A stretch of DNA of 7,086 nucleotides from Loktanella sp. UBA3435 (GCA_002378665.1 DFSO01000035.1:18968-26053), one strand, 5' to 3'; positions 1 through 6,026 are shown, numbered from the stretch's first letter. Notes: a model not told the origin generated them from the letters alone. Numbers and translations are program-made.

Positions 1-320
1 AGGTGTCCCTAGGGACTATGAACATAAACGCGCTCGTAATACGCGGATCGGACCCGGGGGCGGTACCCGGCGACTCCACCAACACCCTGCTCATTTGGCA
101 GCGATGGGGTCGAAATAGGATCGACGAACGTCTAAAGGGGTTTGCTTTGTTTCGGTGAGTTACCACCGTTATCGGTACAAAATTGTATAGTTGCAAATGA
201 CAACCGTGCTCCGGCTATGGCTTTGGCTGCGTAAGCAGTCCAAGTTGCCGAAACTTAAGTCCTTGCGTTTAGCGACCTAAGGCGGGGTTCGCAGGTACCT
301 GGCAACAGAAACCTGCACTT
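1..320 (+). ncRNA. ssrA: tmRNA, two-piece circularly permuted (alphaproteobacterial type)
   Basis: Transfer-messenger RNA rescues ribosomes stalled on broken mRNAs and adds a degradation tag. The gene is permuted. The acceptor piece comes first: T stem CCGGG (54-58) and CCCGG (66-70) around a 7-nt loop, then acceptor strand CGACTCC (71-77), then ACCA (78-81), so CCA is gene-encoded. A short spacer (82-105) follows, which processing should remove. The coding piece then opens with GGGGTCG (106-112), which pairs with 71-77 over all 7 positions with one G-U. After it comes a GGATCGACG block like the D-arm region of known tmRNAs. The tag frame is at 193-234. Near the 3' end GCAGGT (291-296) pairs with ACCTGC (311-316). 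The 5' end may lie before the window and the exact 3' end is estimated. No clear T-rich terminator follows. Confidence 0.95.
193..234 (+). other. tmRNA proteolysis-tag reading frame
   Basis: Starting at the resume codon GCA (193-195) the frame reads ANDNRAPAMALAA and ends at TAA (232-234). With the alanine carried by the charged tmRNA the added tag would be 14 residues. The ANDN beginning is typical of alphaproteobacterial tags, and the terminal small hydrophobic residues (LAA) are what ClpX recognises in this family. The resume codon is inferred from the match to known tags. Confidence 0.93.
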
Positions 321-338
321 ACCCCTCCCTCAATTTTA

Positions 339-367
339 TTGACTTTTGGCATTTCCTTCCCCAGAAT
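339..367 (+). promoter_or_regulatory. candidate sigma-70-like promoter for the DUF1194 pseudogene
   Basis: TTGACT (339-344) and CAGAAT (362-367) are separated by 17 nt, giving a near-consensus -35 and a 4/6 match for the -10. Transcription would begin at about 374, almost on the proposed ATG at 373. A transcript from here would therefore be nearly leaderless, or would use an internal start. This is pattern matching only. Confidence 0.3.
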
Positions 368-372
368 TAGGC

Positions 373-1024
373 ATGTTAAAACCTCTCGCAATCACTGCAC
401 TTTTATCATTTAATTAATCTATATCAATGGCTTGTGATACGGCTCTCATCCTTACAATTGATGTTTCCAACTCCATAGACCCAGCCGAATACAAACTTCA
501 AACAGACGGTCTGGCAGACGCACTTCGCAACCCTGAAATTGTTGAGGCCATGGTGCGCCAAGAGGCCACTTTGGCCGTCGTTCAATAGTCTGGCGAGGAG
601 CGTCAAGAGCTCTCAATCCCATGGACCCGCATTCGCACCAGCTTGGACGCCGCCCGTCTGGCCGATCAAGCTCAACTGATGCCACGCGCCTTTGTTCTGT
701 CGGATACAGCCCCAGCCGAGGCCATACTTTTCTCGATGAACCTCTTCTCAAGTCCCTGATTGTAAATACAAAGTCATCGATGTTTCTGGCGACGGCACAC
801 CCAATTCGGGGTCCGAAACCCGCCAAGCCCGCAACACCGCCGAACGCGCGGGCATCACCATCAACGGCATCGCAATTGAGAGCATGGGCCTTGCGATCAC
901 TGGTTTTTTCAAACAGGCGATCATCACCCGCAACGGTTTTGTCATCACCGCACGCACGCACCGCGAATATCCCGACGCAATCCGTCGCAAAATCCTACGC
1001 GAATTGAGCCAAGCTTTAGGCTAA
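373..1024 (+). pseudogene. DUF1194 (VWA-like, exported) protein, disrupted
   Basis: Read through its lesions, this is a full-length DUF1194 protein of about 217 codons, a family of exported proteins with a von Willebrand A-like fold and no firmly known role. The ATG at 373 opens a signal peptide (MLKPLAITALLSF...), with a likely cleavage just before CDTALILTIDVSNS. The DVSNS (460-474) fits a metal-binding MIDAS motif. A second conserved stretch, KVIDVSGDG, lies at 770-796, and the end reads DAIRRKILRELSQALG. There are three lesions: TAA at 415-417 inside the signal peptide; TAG at 586-588 after TLAVVQ, where relatives usually have Trp; and a +1 shift near 754-758, where removing one C of CCC restores the frame. 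Intact reading frames cover only pieces. Sequencing error could explain one lesion but hardly three. The promoter side has no good ribosome-binding site. Confidence 0.88.
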
Positions 1025-1088
1025 CCGCTTGACGGCGCGCAGGCCATAACTTACCCAAAGACCATGAGGCCCGCGTCGCCCCGTAAGG

Positions 1089-1100
1089 CTTTGGCCAAAG
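1089..1100. promoter_or_regulatory. 12-bp perfect palindrome in the leader of the chromate module
   Basis: CTTTGGCCAAAG is a perfect dyad 33 nt before the start codon of the rhodanese-ChrB gene, next to the ribosome-binding-site hairpin. It could be an operator for a dimeric repressor, but no regulator gene is in the window and no matching second copy was noticed. A TTGACG at 1029-1034 could be a -35 element, but no convincing -10 follows it. Confidence 0.3.
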
Positions 1101-1103
1101 GAC

Positions 1104-1130
1104 GCATCCCCTGAGCCTCAGCAAGGATGC
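1104..1130 (+). promoter_or_regulatory. hairpin sequestering the ribosome-binding site of the rhodanese-ChrB gene
   Basis: GCATCC (1104-1109) can pair with GGATGC (1125-1130). Inside the loop, CTGA (1111-1114) can pair with TCAG (1118-1121), so the element is 6 + 4 bp with small bulges. The Shine-Dalgarno AAGGA (1123-1127), 6 nt before the ATG at 1134, lies mostly in the 3' arm. Folding would therefore hide the ribosome-binding site. No T-run follows, so it is not a terminator. What would open it is unknown. Confidence 0.45.
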
Positions 1131-1133
1131 ATC

Positions 1134-1928
1134 ATGCCCGCCTATAATGAACTCACGCCGGCCACTCTTATGCGGCTTATTGGTACGCCACAATGTCCTG
1201 TTATCATTGATGTTTCAATCGATGAAGACTTTGAGGCGAGCCCCTTTCTAATCCCGGCGGCCACGCGCCAAGCGCATAAAAACATCGCATCCATCGTTCC
1301 TGACCTGATAGGAAAGCAGGTGGTTGTCATCTGCCAAAAGGGCAAGAAACTCAGCCACGGAGCAGCAGCGGTTCTGCGCGCCCATGGGATCGATGCGCAG
1401 GTTCTGGCTGGCGGCAATGCTGCTTGGGCCGAGGCCGCCTACCCGCGCGTTCCATCAAAGAATATTCAACCAAATCTATGGGTTACGAGACACAGACCTA
1501 AAATTGATCGCATCGCTTGCCCTTGGTTGATCCGCCGATTTATCAATCCAAACGCAACTTTCCTCTATGTGCCACCTGCAGAAGTCCTTGATGTCGCAGA
1601 ACGCTTTGGCGGCACAGCATTTGATATCGCCGATACATTCTGGAGCCACCGTGGGCCGTTGTGCACTTTTGATACAATGGTCTCCGAATTTGGCCTGTCA
1701 CACCCAGCCATCGATGCCGTAGCACTCATCGTTCGCGCGGCAGACACCGATAGCCACAACCTCGCCCCACAAGCTGCTGGTTTACTTGCATTTTCTGTTG
1801 GAATGTCACGATCTCACCGTGATGATTTATCCCAGCTAGAGGCAAGTATGCCACTTTATGACGCGCTATACCGTTGGGCACGCGATGGGCAAGACGAAAG
1901 CCACGATTGGGTCGAGGCAACAGCATGA
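1134..1928 (+). CDS. rhodanese-ChrB fusion (sulfurtransferase/chromate resistance protein)
   Basis: A 264-aa soluble two-domain protein. Residues 1-105 form a rhodanese-like domain: the catalytic-loop Cys67 sits in CQKGKK, preceded by the strand VVVIC and followed by LAGGNAAW, all in the expected order. Residues about 115-250 match the ChrB C-terminal (Chrome_Resist) domain, with WVTRHRPKIDRIACPWLIRRF near its start and later HxxPLCTFD-like and RAADTDSHN segments. ChrB-type proteins accompany ChrA and are linked to chromate sensing or resistance. What the rhodanese part adds (sulfur transfer or redox handling) is inferred only. The ATG at 1134 has AAGGA 6 nt upstream, held in a hairpin. The stop codon overlaps the chrA start by 4 nt, so the two are probably translated together. 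The N-terminal part of classical ChrB is absent and is replaced by rhodanese. Confidence 0.9.
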   Translation: MPAYNELTPATLMRLIGTPQCPVIIDVSIDEDFEASPFLIPAATRQAHKNIASIVPDLIGKQVVVICQKGKKLSHGAAAVLRAHGIDAQVLAGGNAAWAEAAYPRVPSKNIQPNLWVTRHRPKIDRIACPWLIRRFINPNATFLYVPPAEVLDVAERFGGTAFDIADTFWSHRGPLCTFDTMVSEFGLSHPAIDAVALIVRAADTDSHNLAPQAAGLLAFSVGMSRSHRDDLSQLEASMPLYDALYRWARDGQDESHDWVEATA

Positions 1929-3169
1929 AATCACTCAAGGAACTCACGCAAGTCTTTGGACATATTGGGCTTTTATCATTCGGCGGGCCAGCTGCTCAAA
2001 TCGCGTTGATGCACAAAGAACTGGTCGAAACCCGTGATTGGTTGACCGAGGCGCAATTTCTGCGGGCCTTATCATTCTGCATGCTTTTACCTGGCCCCGA
2101 AGCGATGCAACTGGCCACCTACGCAGGCTGGAAACAGCGCGGGATTGTCGGCGGTCTTATCGGCGGCGGCCTTTTTGTCATTCCGGGCGCAATTGTCATC
2201 GGGGTACTTGCGTTGGTTTACGGCGCATTTGGCGAAGTCTCGTGGATACAGGCCCTGTTCTTGGGGATCAAAGCAACCGTCGTGGTGATCGTTCTTGAGG
2301 CCCTTATAAAAGTTTCAAAACGCGCCCTAAAGGGCCGTAAATATTACGTTATCGCGGCTTTGTCATTCACCGCACTTTTCTTCTTTGCCGTCCCGTTTCC
2401 GATTGTAATCGCAATCGCAGCCCTCATTGGAGCAATCGGCACACAGGTGACAACGCCGCCAACACAAACCCGATTACCGTGGGCACAAAGTGGTAAAATT
2501 ATTGGGGTCGGCCTGATCCTTTGGGCCATTCCTATTCTGATCGCTTTCGCGCTCAGCCAAGACCTCCTCGTTGAAATCGGCCTCTTCTTTTCGAAACTCG
2601 CAGTTGTCACCTTTGGCGGTGCCTACGCCGTTCTAGCCTATATGACCCAAGCTGTTGTAAACACAAACGAATGGCTCACCACAGCACAGATGATGGATGC
2701 GCTTGGACTGGCGGAAACCACACCCGGCCCGCTGATCCTTGTCACGCAATTTGTGGCGATGCTGACAGGGTTTGCGCAAGGCGGCGTATGGACGGCCGTT
2801 TTGGCAGGTATGCTTGCGCTTTGGGTCACGTTTGTCCCCTGCTTTATATGGATTTTCGCAGGTGCACCGCTTATTGATTGGCTCGAAGGCCGCCCCAAGT
2901 TGAACGGTGCTTTGGCGGCAATCACGGGCGCTGTTGTCGGCGTTATCGCCAATCTCACGATCTGGTTCGCGCTTCACGTCTTTTTTGGCCGCGTTGTCCC
3001 TATCCAATTCGGACCGCTCAGCACAATCTTGCCAGACCTTGCTACACTTCAGGTTATCCCCCTCGGATTGGCCGCGCTTGCCGCGGTCTTGTTGTTGAAA
3101 CGCCATTGGGGGCTATCGTGGGTCCTGATGATATGCAGCGGAGTAAGCCTTTTGATCGCAAGTTTATAA
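1925..3169 (+). CDS. chrA: chromate efflux transporter, CHR family
   Basis: A 414-aa integral inner-membrane protein of the long (two-domain) CHR family, which exports chromate driven by the membrane potential or proton gradient. Both homologous halves are visible. The first has SFGGP (18-22) and LPGPEAMQLA (55-64). The second has TFGGAYA (229-235) and TTPGPL (265-270). Many hydrophobic segments span the length, for example about 75-100, 109-127, 141-172, 193-210, 290-313, 330-352 and 377-391. The length is normal for the family. The start is ATG 1925, overlapping the upstream TGA as ATGA, with GAGG at 1914-1917 as ribosome-binding site. An earlier in-frame ATG at 1874 would add 17 basic residues inside the upstream gene and lacks the family N-terminus. 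No terminator is obvious after the stop. Confidence 0.95.
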   Translation: MKSLKELTQVFGHIGLLSFGGPAAQIALMHKELVETRDWLTEAQFLRALSFCMLLPGPEAMQLATYAGWKQRGIVGGLIGGGLFVIPGAIVIGVLALVYGAFGEVSWIQALFLGIKATVVVIVLEALIKVSKRALKGRKYYVIAALSFTALFFFAVPFPIVIAIAALIGAIGTQVTTPPTQTRLPWAQSGKIIGVGLILWAIPILIAFALSQDLLVEIGLFFSKLAVVTFGGAYAVLAYMTQAVVNTNEWLTTAQMMDALGLAETTPGPLILVTQFVAMLTGFAQGGVWTAVLAGMLALWVTFVPCFIWIFAGAPLIDWLEGRPKLNGALAAITGAVVGVIANLTIWFALHVFFGRVVPIQFGPLSTILPDLATLQVIPLGLAALAAVLLLKRHWGLSWVLMICSGVSLLIASL

Positions 3170-3233
3170 CAGCCCCTTTTATCCCGCCTCGAATCTTCTA
3201 TGCTGATTTCGAAGCGGTAAAGGAAAATGCTCT

Positions 3234-3707
3234 GTGTCCGATAAAATCGACTATGGAAACTTGATGCATCGGGCCATGCGTGGCCTGATCCAAGAAGTAT
3301 TGACAGGCATTGCCAAGGACGGCCTGCCCGGTGAACACCATTTCTTCATCACGTTTGACACGATGCATCCTGATGTTGAAATCGCAGATTGGCTTTCGGA
3401 CCGTTACCCTGGGGAAATGACAGTCGTGATCCAACATTGGTTCGACAATCTGAACGTCACGGATGAGGGGTTTACGATCACCCTAAACTTTGGCGATAAT
3501 CCAGAAACGCTCTACGTTCCCTACGATTCAATTAAGACGTTTGTTGATCCGTCTGTCGAATTCGGTCTGCGCTTTGAGAGCCAACCAGAGGCTGAGGTGA
3601 CCGAAATTCCAGAAGCCCCGATGGATGAGATGGTCGAGCCCGAGGTCGATGCGCCCGAAGGGCGTAAAGAGGCAGAAGTCGTCAGTCTCGATCAGTTCCG
3701 TAAATAG
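3234..3707 (+). CDS. sspB: SspB-family ClpXP adaptor for ssrA-tagged proteins (alpha type)
   Basis: A 157-aa cytoplasmic adaptor that binds ssrA-tagged substrates and delivers them to the ClpXP protease. The folded domain spans about 5-115, with DYGNLMHRAMRGLI, HHFFITFDT, LSDRYPGEMTVVIQHWF and ETLYVPYDSIKTFVDPS. An acidic, flexible linker (about 117-145) follows. A short C-terminal segment, AEVVSLDQFRK, is probably the ClpX-docking tail. Translation starts at GTG 3234: an in-frame TGA at 3204-3206 allows no earlier ATG, and AAAGGA (3219-3224) lies 9 nt upstream. An out-of-frame ATG at 3227 opens only a 5-codon frame. The tag it should recognise is encoded by the tmRNA gene at the left of the window. 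It lies 64 nt after chrA and 70 nt before fumC. Confidence 0.93.
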   Translation: MSDKIDYGNLMHRAMRGLIQEVLTGIAKDGLPGEHHFFITFDTMHPDVEIADWLSDRYPGEMTVVIQHWFDNLNVTDEGFTITLNFGDNPETLYVPYDSIKTFVDPSVEFGLRFESQPEAEVTEIPEAPMDEMVEPEVDAPEGRKEAEVVSLDQFRK

Positions 3708-3715
3708 CATTGTCG

Positions 3716-3745
3716 TTATTGCTCTCTTAAGGCGGAAGCTATAAA
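3716..3745 (+). promoter_or_regulatory. weak candidate promoter of the fumC operon
   Basis: TATAAA (3740-3745) is a 5/6 match to a -10 element in the 70-nt gap between sspB and fumC. The best upstream partner is poor: TTATTG at 3716-3721 with 18 nt spacing, or TTGCTC at 3719-3724 with 15 nt. Transcription would begin at about 3752, inside the GCATACA repeat. Read-through from sspB is equally possible. Confidence 0.3.
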
Positions 3746-3747
3746 CG

Positions 3748-3764
3748 GCATACAATTGCATACA
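3748..3764 (+). repeat. GCATACA direct repeat upstream of fumC
   Basis: GCATACA occurs at 3748-3754 and again at 3758-3764, separated by ATT, a 10-bp period that puts both copies on one face of the helix. It lies between the candidate -10 and the fumC Shine-Dalgarno AGGTG (3768-3772). Its position suits an operator, but the cognate regulator is unknown. Confidence 0.5.
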
Positions 3765-3777
3765 GCTAGGTGATCCC

Positions 3778-5169
3778 ATGACAAATACACGCACTGAATC
3801 CGACAGTTTTGGCCCGCTAGAGGTTCAATCAGACCGTTATTGGGGCGCGCAAACCCAGCGCAGCTTGATGAACTTCCCGATCGGTTGGGAAAAGCAGCCA
3901 GGCGCCATCGTGCGTGCCTTGGGCGTGATTAAGCAGGCCTGCGCCGTTGCCAACAAAGAGCGCGGCAAACTGGATCCAAAACTGGCCGATGCGATCATTG
4001 CGGCAGCAAGCGAAGTTGTGGCGGGCAAGCTCGACGATCACTTCCCGCTGGTGGTTTGGCAGACAGGCTCTGGCACACAATCCAACATGAACGCCAACGA
4101 GGTGATTTCTAACCGCGCGATTGAGATGCTGGGCGGTACCATTGGGTCCAAAGACCCAGTGCACCCGAATGATCACTGCAACATGGGCCAGTCGTCCAAC
4201 GACACCTTCCCAACCGCGATGCACATCGCTGTGGCGACGACCGCCCACAACGTGCTGATCCCCGGTTTGGAAAAACTGCATGCTGCGCTTTTGGCCAAGC
4301 AGGAAGAATTCAACGACATCATCAAAATCGGCCGCACCCATACAATGGACGCGACACCGCTGACACTTGGCCAGGAATTCTCTGGCTACGTGCATCAAGT
4401 CGCGATGGGCATCCGCCGCGTGAAAGCCGCACTGCCCGCGATCTATGAGTTGGCCCAAGGTGGCACAGCGGTTGGCACGGGCTTGAGCACACCAATCGGT
4501 TGGGGCGAGACTGTCGCCAAGAACATGGCCGACATCACCGGCCTGCCTTTTGTCACTGCGCCAAATAAATTCGAGGCATTGGCCGCTCATGACGCTTTGG
4601 TTGAAATGTCAGGTGCGCTGAAAACTGTTGCTGTGAGCATTTACAAAATTGCGTGTGATATCCGCTTCTTGGGCTCTGGCCCGCGCTGCGGTTTGGGCGA
4701 ATTGATCTTGCCTGAGAACGAGCCAGGCTCATCCATTATGCCGGGTAAAGTGAACCCGACGCAGGTTGAGGCGATCACACAAGTCTGCGCCCATGTCATG
4801 GGGAACGACGCCGCCGTCGGCTTTGCAGGGTCACAGGGTCACTTTGAGCTGAACGTGATGAAACCAATGATGGCTTATAACGTGTTGCAATCTATGCAGC
4901 TTTTGGGTGATAGCTCTGTCGCGTTCACTGACAACTGCGTTGCGGGCATTCGTGCGGACCGTACGCGGATTGAAAAGCTGATGCGCGAAAGCTTGATGCT
5001 TGTAACGGCATTGGCGCCGACGATTGGCTATGACAAGGCCACCACAGTCGCTAAAACCGCGCATAAAAACGGCACCACCCTCAAGGAAGAAGCGATCAAC
5101 CTTGGCTATGTGGATGCGGAAACATTTGATCGGGTTGTGCGCCCAGAAGATATGATCGGCCCTAAATGA
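3778..5169 (+). CDS. fumC: fumarate hydratase, class II
   Basis: A 463-aa cytoplasmic, oxygen-stable, iron-independent fumarase. It interconverts fumarate and L-malate in the TCA cycle and works as a homotetramer. The sequence is complete: TGSGTQSNMN (96-105), GQSSNDTFPTAMH (137-149), GRTHTMDATP with the catalytic His188, and the superfamily signature GSSIMPGKVNP (317-327) with the catalytic Ser318. The numbering agrees with the well-studied E. coli enzyme, so there are no large insertions or deletions. NKFEALAAHD (263-272) separates it from aspartase relatives and supports fumarase. The ATG at 3778 follows AGGTG (3768-3772). Its TGA overlaps the ATG of the following small gene, indicating translational coupling. 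Confidence 0.98.
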   Translation: MTNTRTESDSFGPLEVQSDRYWGAQTQRSLMNFPIGWEKQPGAIVRALGVIKQACAVANKERGKLDPKLADAIIAAASEVVAGKLDDHFPLVVWQTGSGTQSNMNANEVISNRAIEMLGGTIGSKDPVHPNDHCNMGQSSNDTFPTAMHIAVATTAHNVLIPGLEKLHAALLAKQEEFNDIIKIGRTHTMDATPLTLGQEFSGYVHQVAMGIRRVKAALPAIYELAQGGTAVGTGLSTPIGWGETVAKNMADITGLPFVTAPNKFEALAAHDALVEMSGALKTVAVSIYKIACDIRFLGSGPRCGLGELILPENEPGSSIMPGKVNPTQVEAITQVCAHVMGNDAAVGFAGSQGHFELNVMKPMMAYNVLQSMQLLGDSSVAFTDNCVAGIRADRTRIEKLMRESLMLVTALAPTIGYDKATTVAKTAHKNGTTLKEEAINLGYVDAETFDRVVRPEDMIGPK

Positions 5170-5342
5170 GCGTCGTAAATCTTAACAAGGCCCGCAAAGA
5201 GAAAACAAAGGCCGAGGAAAAGGCCCAAGCAGACGTCAATGCGGTAAGCTTTGGCCGCACGAAAGCGTCACGTATTCTTGATGCAGCAAATGCAGCACTG
5301 GCCGACAAGCGCCACAGCGCGCATAAATTCGAAGACGAATGA
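5166..5342 (+). CDS. DUF4169 family small protein
   Basis: A 58-aa basic, highly charged protein, MSVVNLNKARKEKTKAEEKA at the start, then an Ala/Lys-rich helical body with the FGRTKA segment (29-34) and an acidic end. This matches the DUF4169 family of small alphaproteobacterial proteins of unknown role. The composition suggests one long helix, perhaps a coiled coil, and no membrane segment. It begins in the ATGA overlap with fumC (5166-5169) and ends in another ATGA overlap with the next gene (5339-5342), so all three should be made together. The family assignment rests on the characteristic VNLNKARK start and FGRTK motif. Function is not known. Confidence 0.88.
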   Translation: MSVVNLNKARKEKTKAEEKAQADVNAVSFGRTKASRILDAANAALADKRHSAHKFEDE

Positions 5343-5569
5343 CAGAACGGCCCGTCAAAAGATCTCTGACGCTGCGCGGTCACCGCACCAGCGTATCGTT
5401 AGAGGATCCCTTTTGGCGGGCTTTTCGCGATATTACAGAGGCAGATGGCATGACCATCAATGGCTGTGCGGCACAGATCGACGAGGCACGTGGTGACGTG
5501 GGCCTTGCATCGGCGATCAGGTTATTTGTGCTGAAGCGCTTACAGGATCAAGCGGCGTCAGACGGGTAA
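5339..5569 (+). CDS. ribbon-helix-helix (RHH_4) protein
   Basis: A 76-aa protein. RPVKRSLTLRGHRTSVSLED (4-23) gives the beta strand that in this fold enters the DNA major groove. WRAFRDITEADGMTINGCAAQIDEAR (26-51) holds helix A, a turn and the start of helix B. GLASAIRLFVLKRLQ (55-69) is the conserved closing helix of the RHH_4 family. Members are presumed dimeric DNA-binding proteins, but targets are generally unknown. It overlaps the DUF4169 stop by 4 nt and closes the fumC operon. Its last 22 nt overlap the end of an opposing gene. Autoregulation of the fumC operon, possibly at the GCATACA repeat, is only a guess. Confidence 0.88.
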   Translation: MTERPVKRSLTLRGHRTSVSLEDPFWRAFRDITEADGMTINGCAAQIDEARGDVGLASAIRLFVLKRLQDQAASDG

Positions 5570-5811
5570 AGAATATCACGCATCGCTGTGAGATTGTCGT
5601 GATCGCGACGTTCCATCTTAGAATATCCACGCGGATCGTCCTTACGGTAATGCAGCGCGAGCAATTCAGAAATCTCGTTGCGACGCACAGGAGTGCGCTC
5701 GTAAGGGTCGTGACCACCGTCAATTTCAGGCTTACCAAAGAGTGACTGCCAAGCAGCTACAATTATTTTCGGTGTATTTACTAAGCTAGGAATGTACATG
5801 TTCTTACTCAC
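5548..5811 (-). CDS. unrecognised 87-aa hypothetical protein
   Basis: Not recognised with certainty. The product is hydrophilic, with an N-terminal patch MYIPSLVNTPKIIVAAWQSL, a Gly/Pro-rich segment with EIDGGHDPYERTPVRRNE (29-46), then LLALHYRKDDPRGYSKMERRD (50-70) and the end DILYPSDAA. The ordered mix of charged and aromatic residues looks like selected protein rather than an antisense shadow, and most of it lies outside any other gene. There is no signal peptide and no clear membrane helix. The proposed start is GTG at 5811-5809 with AAGGG about 9 nt upstream. An ATG four codons later (5799-5797) is the alternative. It converges on and overlaps the RHH gene by 22 nt. No promoter was identified. 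Confidence 0.65.
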   Translation of the reverse strand: MSKNMYIPSLVNTPKIIVAAWQSLFGKPEIDGGHDPYERTPVRRNEISELLALHYRKDDPRGYSKMERRDHDNLTAMRDILYPSDAA

Positions 5812-5932
5812 AATGTTGAACCCTTATGAAACTTAGATAACATATTTCGGACACATTGCAGCTAAATACTGGCCAAAACCTTGGGATCAAGCAGCCAAAT
5901 ACAGCCTAAGCCATTGTAGTAAATGAAAAATA

Positions 5933-5952
5933 AAATAAGGCACAAATAAGGC
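5933..5952. repeat. short tandem AAATAAGGC repeat in an AT-rich gap
   Basis: AAATAAGGC occurs at 5933-5941 and 5944-5952 with an 11-bp period. It lies in the 215-nt AT-rich spacer (5812-6026) between two minus-strand genes. The spacer also holds an inverted repeat TTTGAT (5960-5965) and ATCAAA (5976-5981), with 10 nt between the arms. Nothing else is recognisable there, and no clear promoter or terminator is seen. Confidence 0.35.
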
Positions 5953-6026
5953 GGCCTCGTTTGATTGTTTCGCTCATCAAATATTATGGCGGTCCTAACG
6001 GTAGACCTTATCGCAAGTGGAAACGA

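Noticed and set aside
291..340. The 3' end of ssrA as an integration site for an element carrying the chr genes
   Set aside because: tmRNA genes are known island targets, but I found no integrase gene and no second copy of the ssrA end in the window.
452..961. A long minus-strand open frame opposite the DUF1194 pseudogene
   Set aside because: It is antisense to a recognisable protein reading, its own translation shows no family features, and it exists only because of codon bias on the other strand.
1029..1057. TTGACG as the -35 of a chr-module promoter
   Set aside because: At 16-18 nt spacing there is no acceptable -10 (TACCCA at best).
1874..1924. An upstream in-frame ATG for chrA
   Set aside because: It would add 17 basic residues not seen in CHR transporters, and it lies inside the preceding gene. 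ATG 1925 has a ribosome-binding site and an ATGA overlap.
3227..3244. A 5-codon frame (MLCVR) overlapping the sspB GTG start, as a possible control peptide
   Set aside because: It is very short, contains no special residue pattern, and shares the one Shine-Dalgarno at an unsuitable 2-nt distance.
3829..4590. A 253-codon minus-strand open frame inside fumC
   Set aside because: It lies wholly antisense to a complete and conserved fumarase, and its His/Cys/Arg-rich translation resembles no protein family.
5960..5981. TTTGAT-N10-ATCAAA as an FNR/FixK box or a terminator of the P450 gene
   Set aside because: FNR-type boxes have a 4-nt centre rather than 10, and the AT-rich 6-bp stem lacks the GC core and T-run needed for a terminator.
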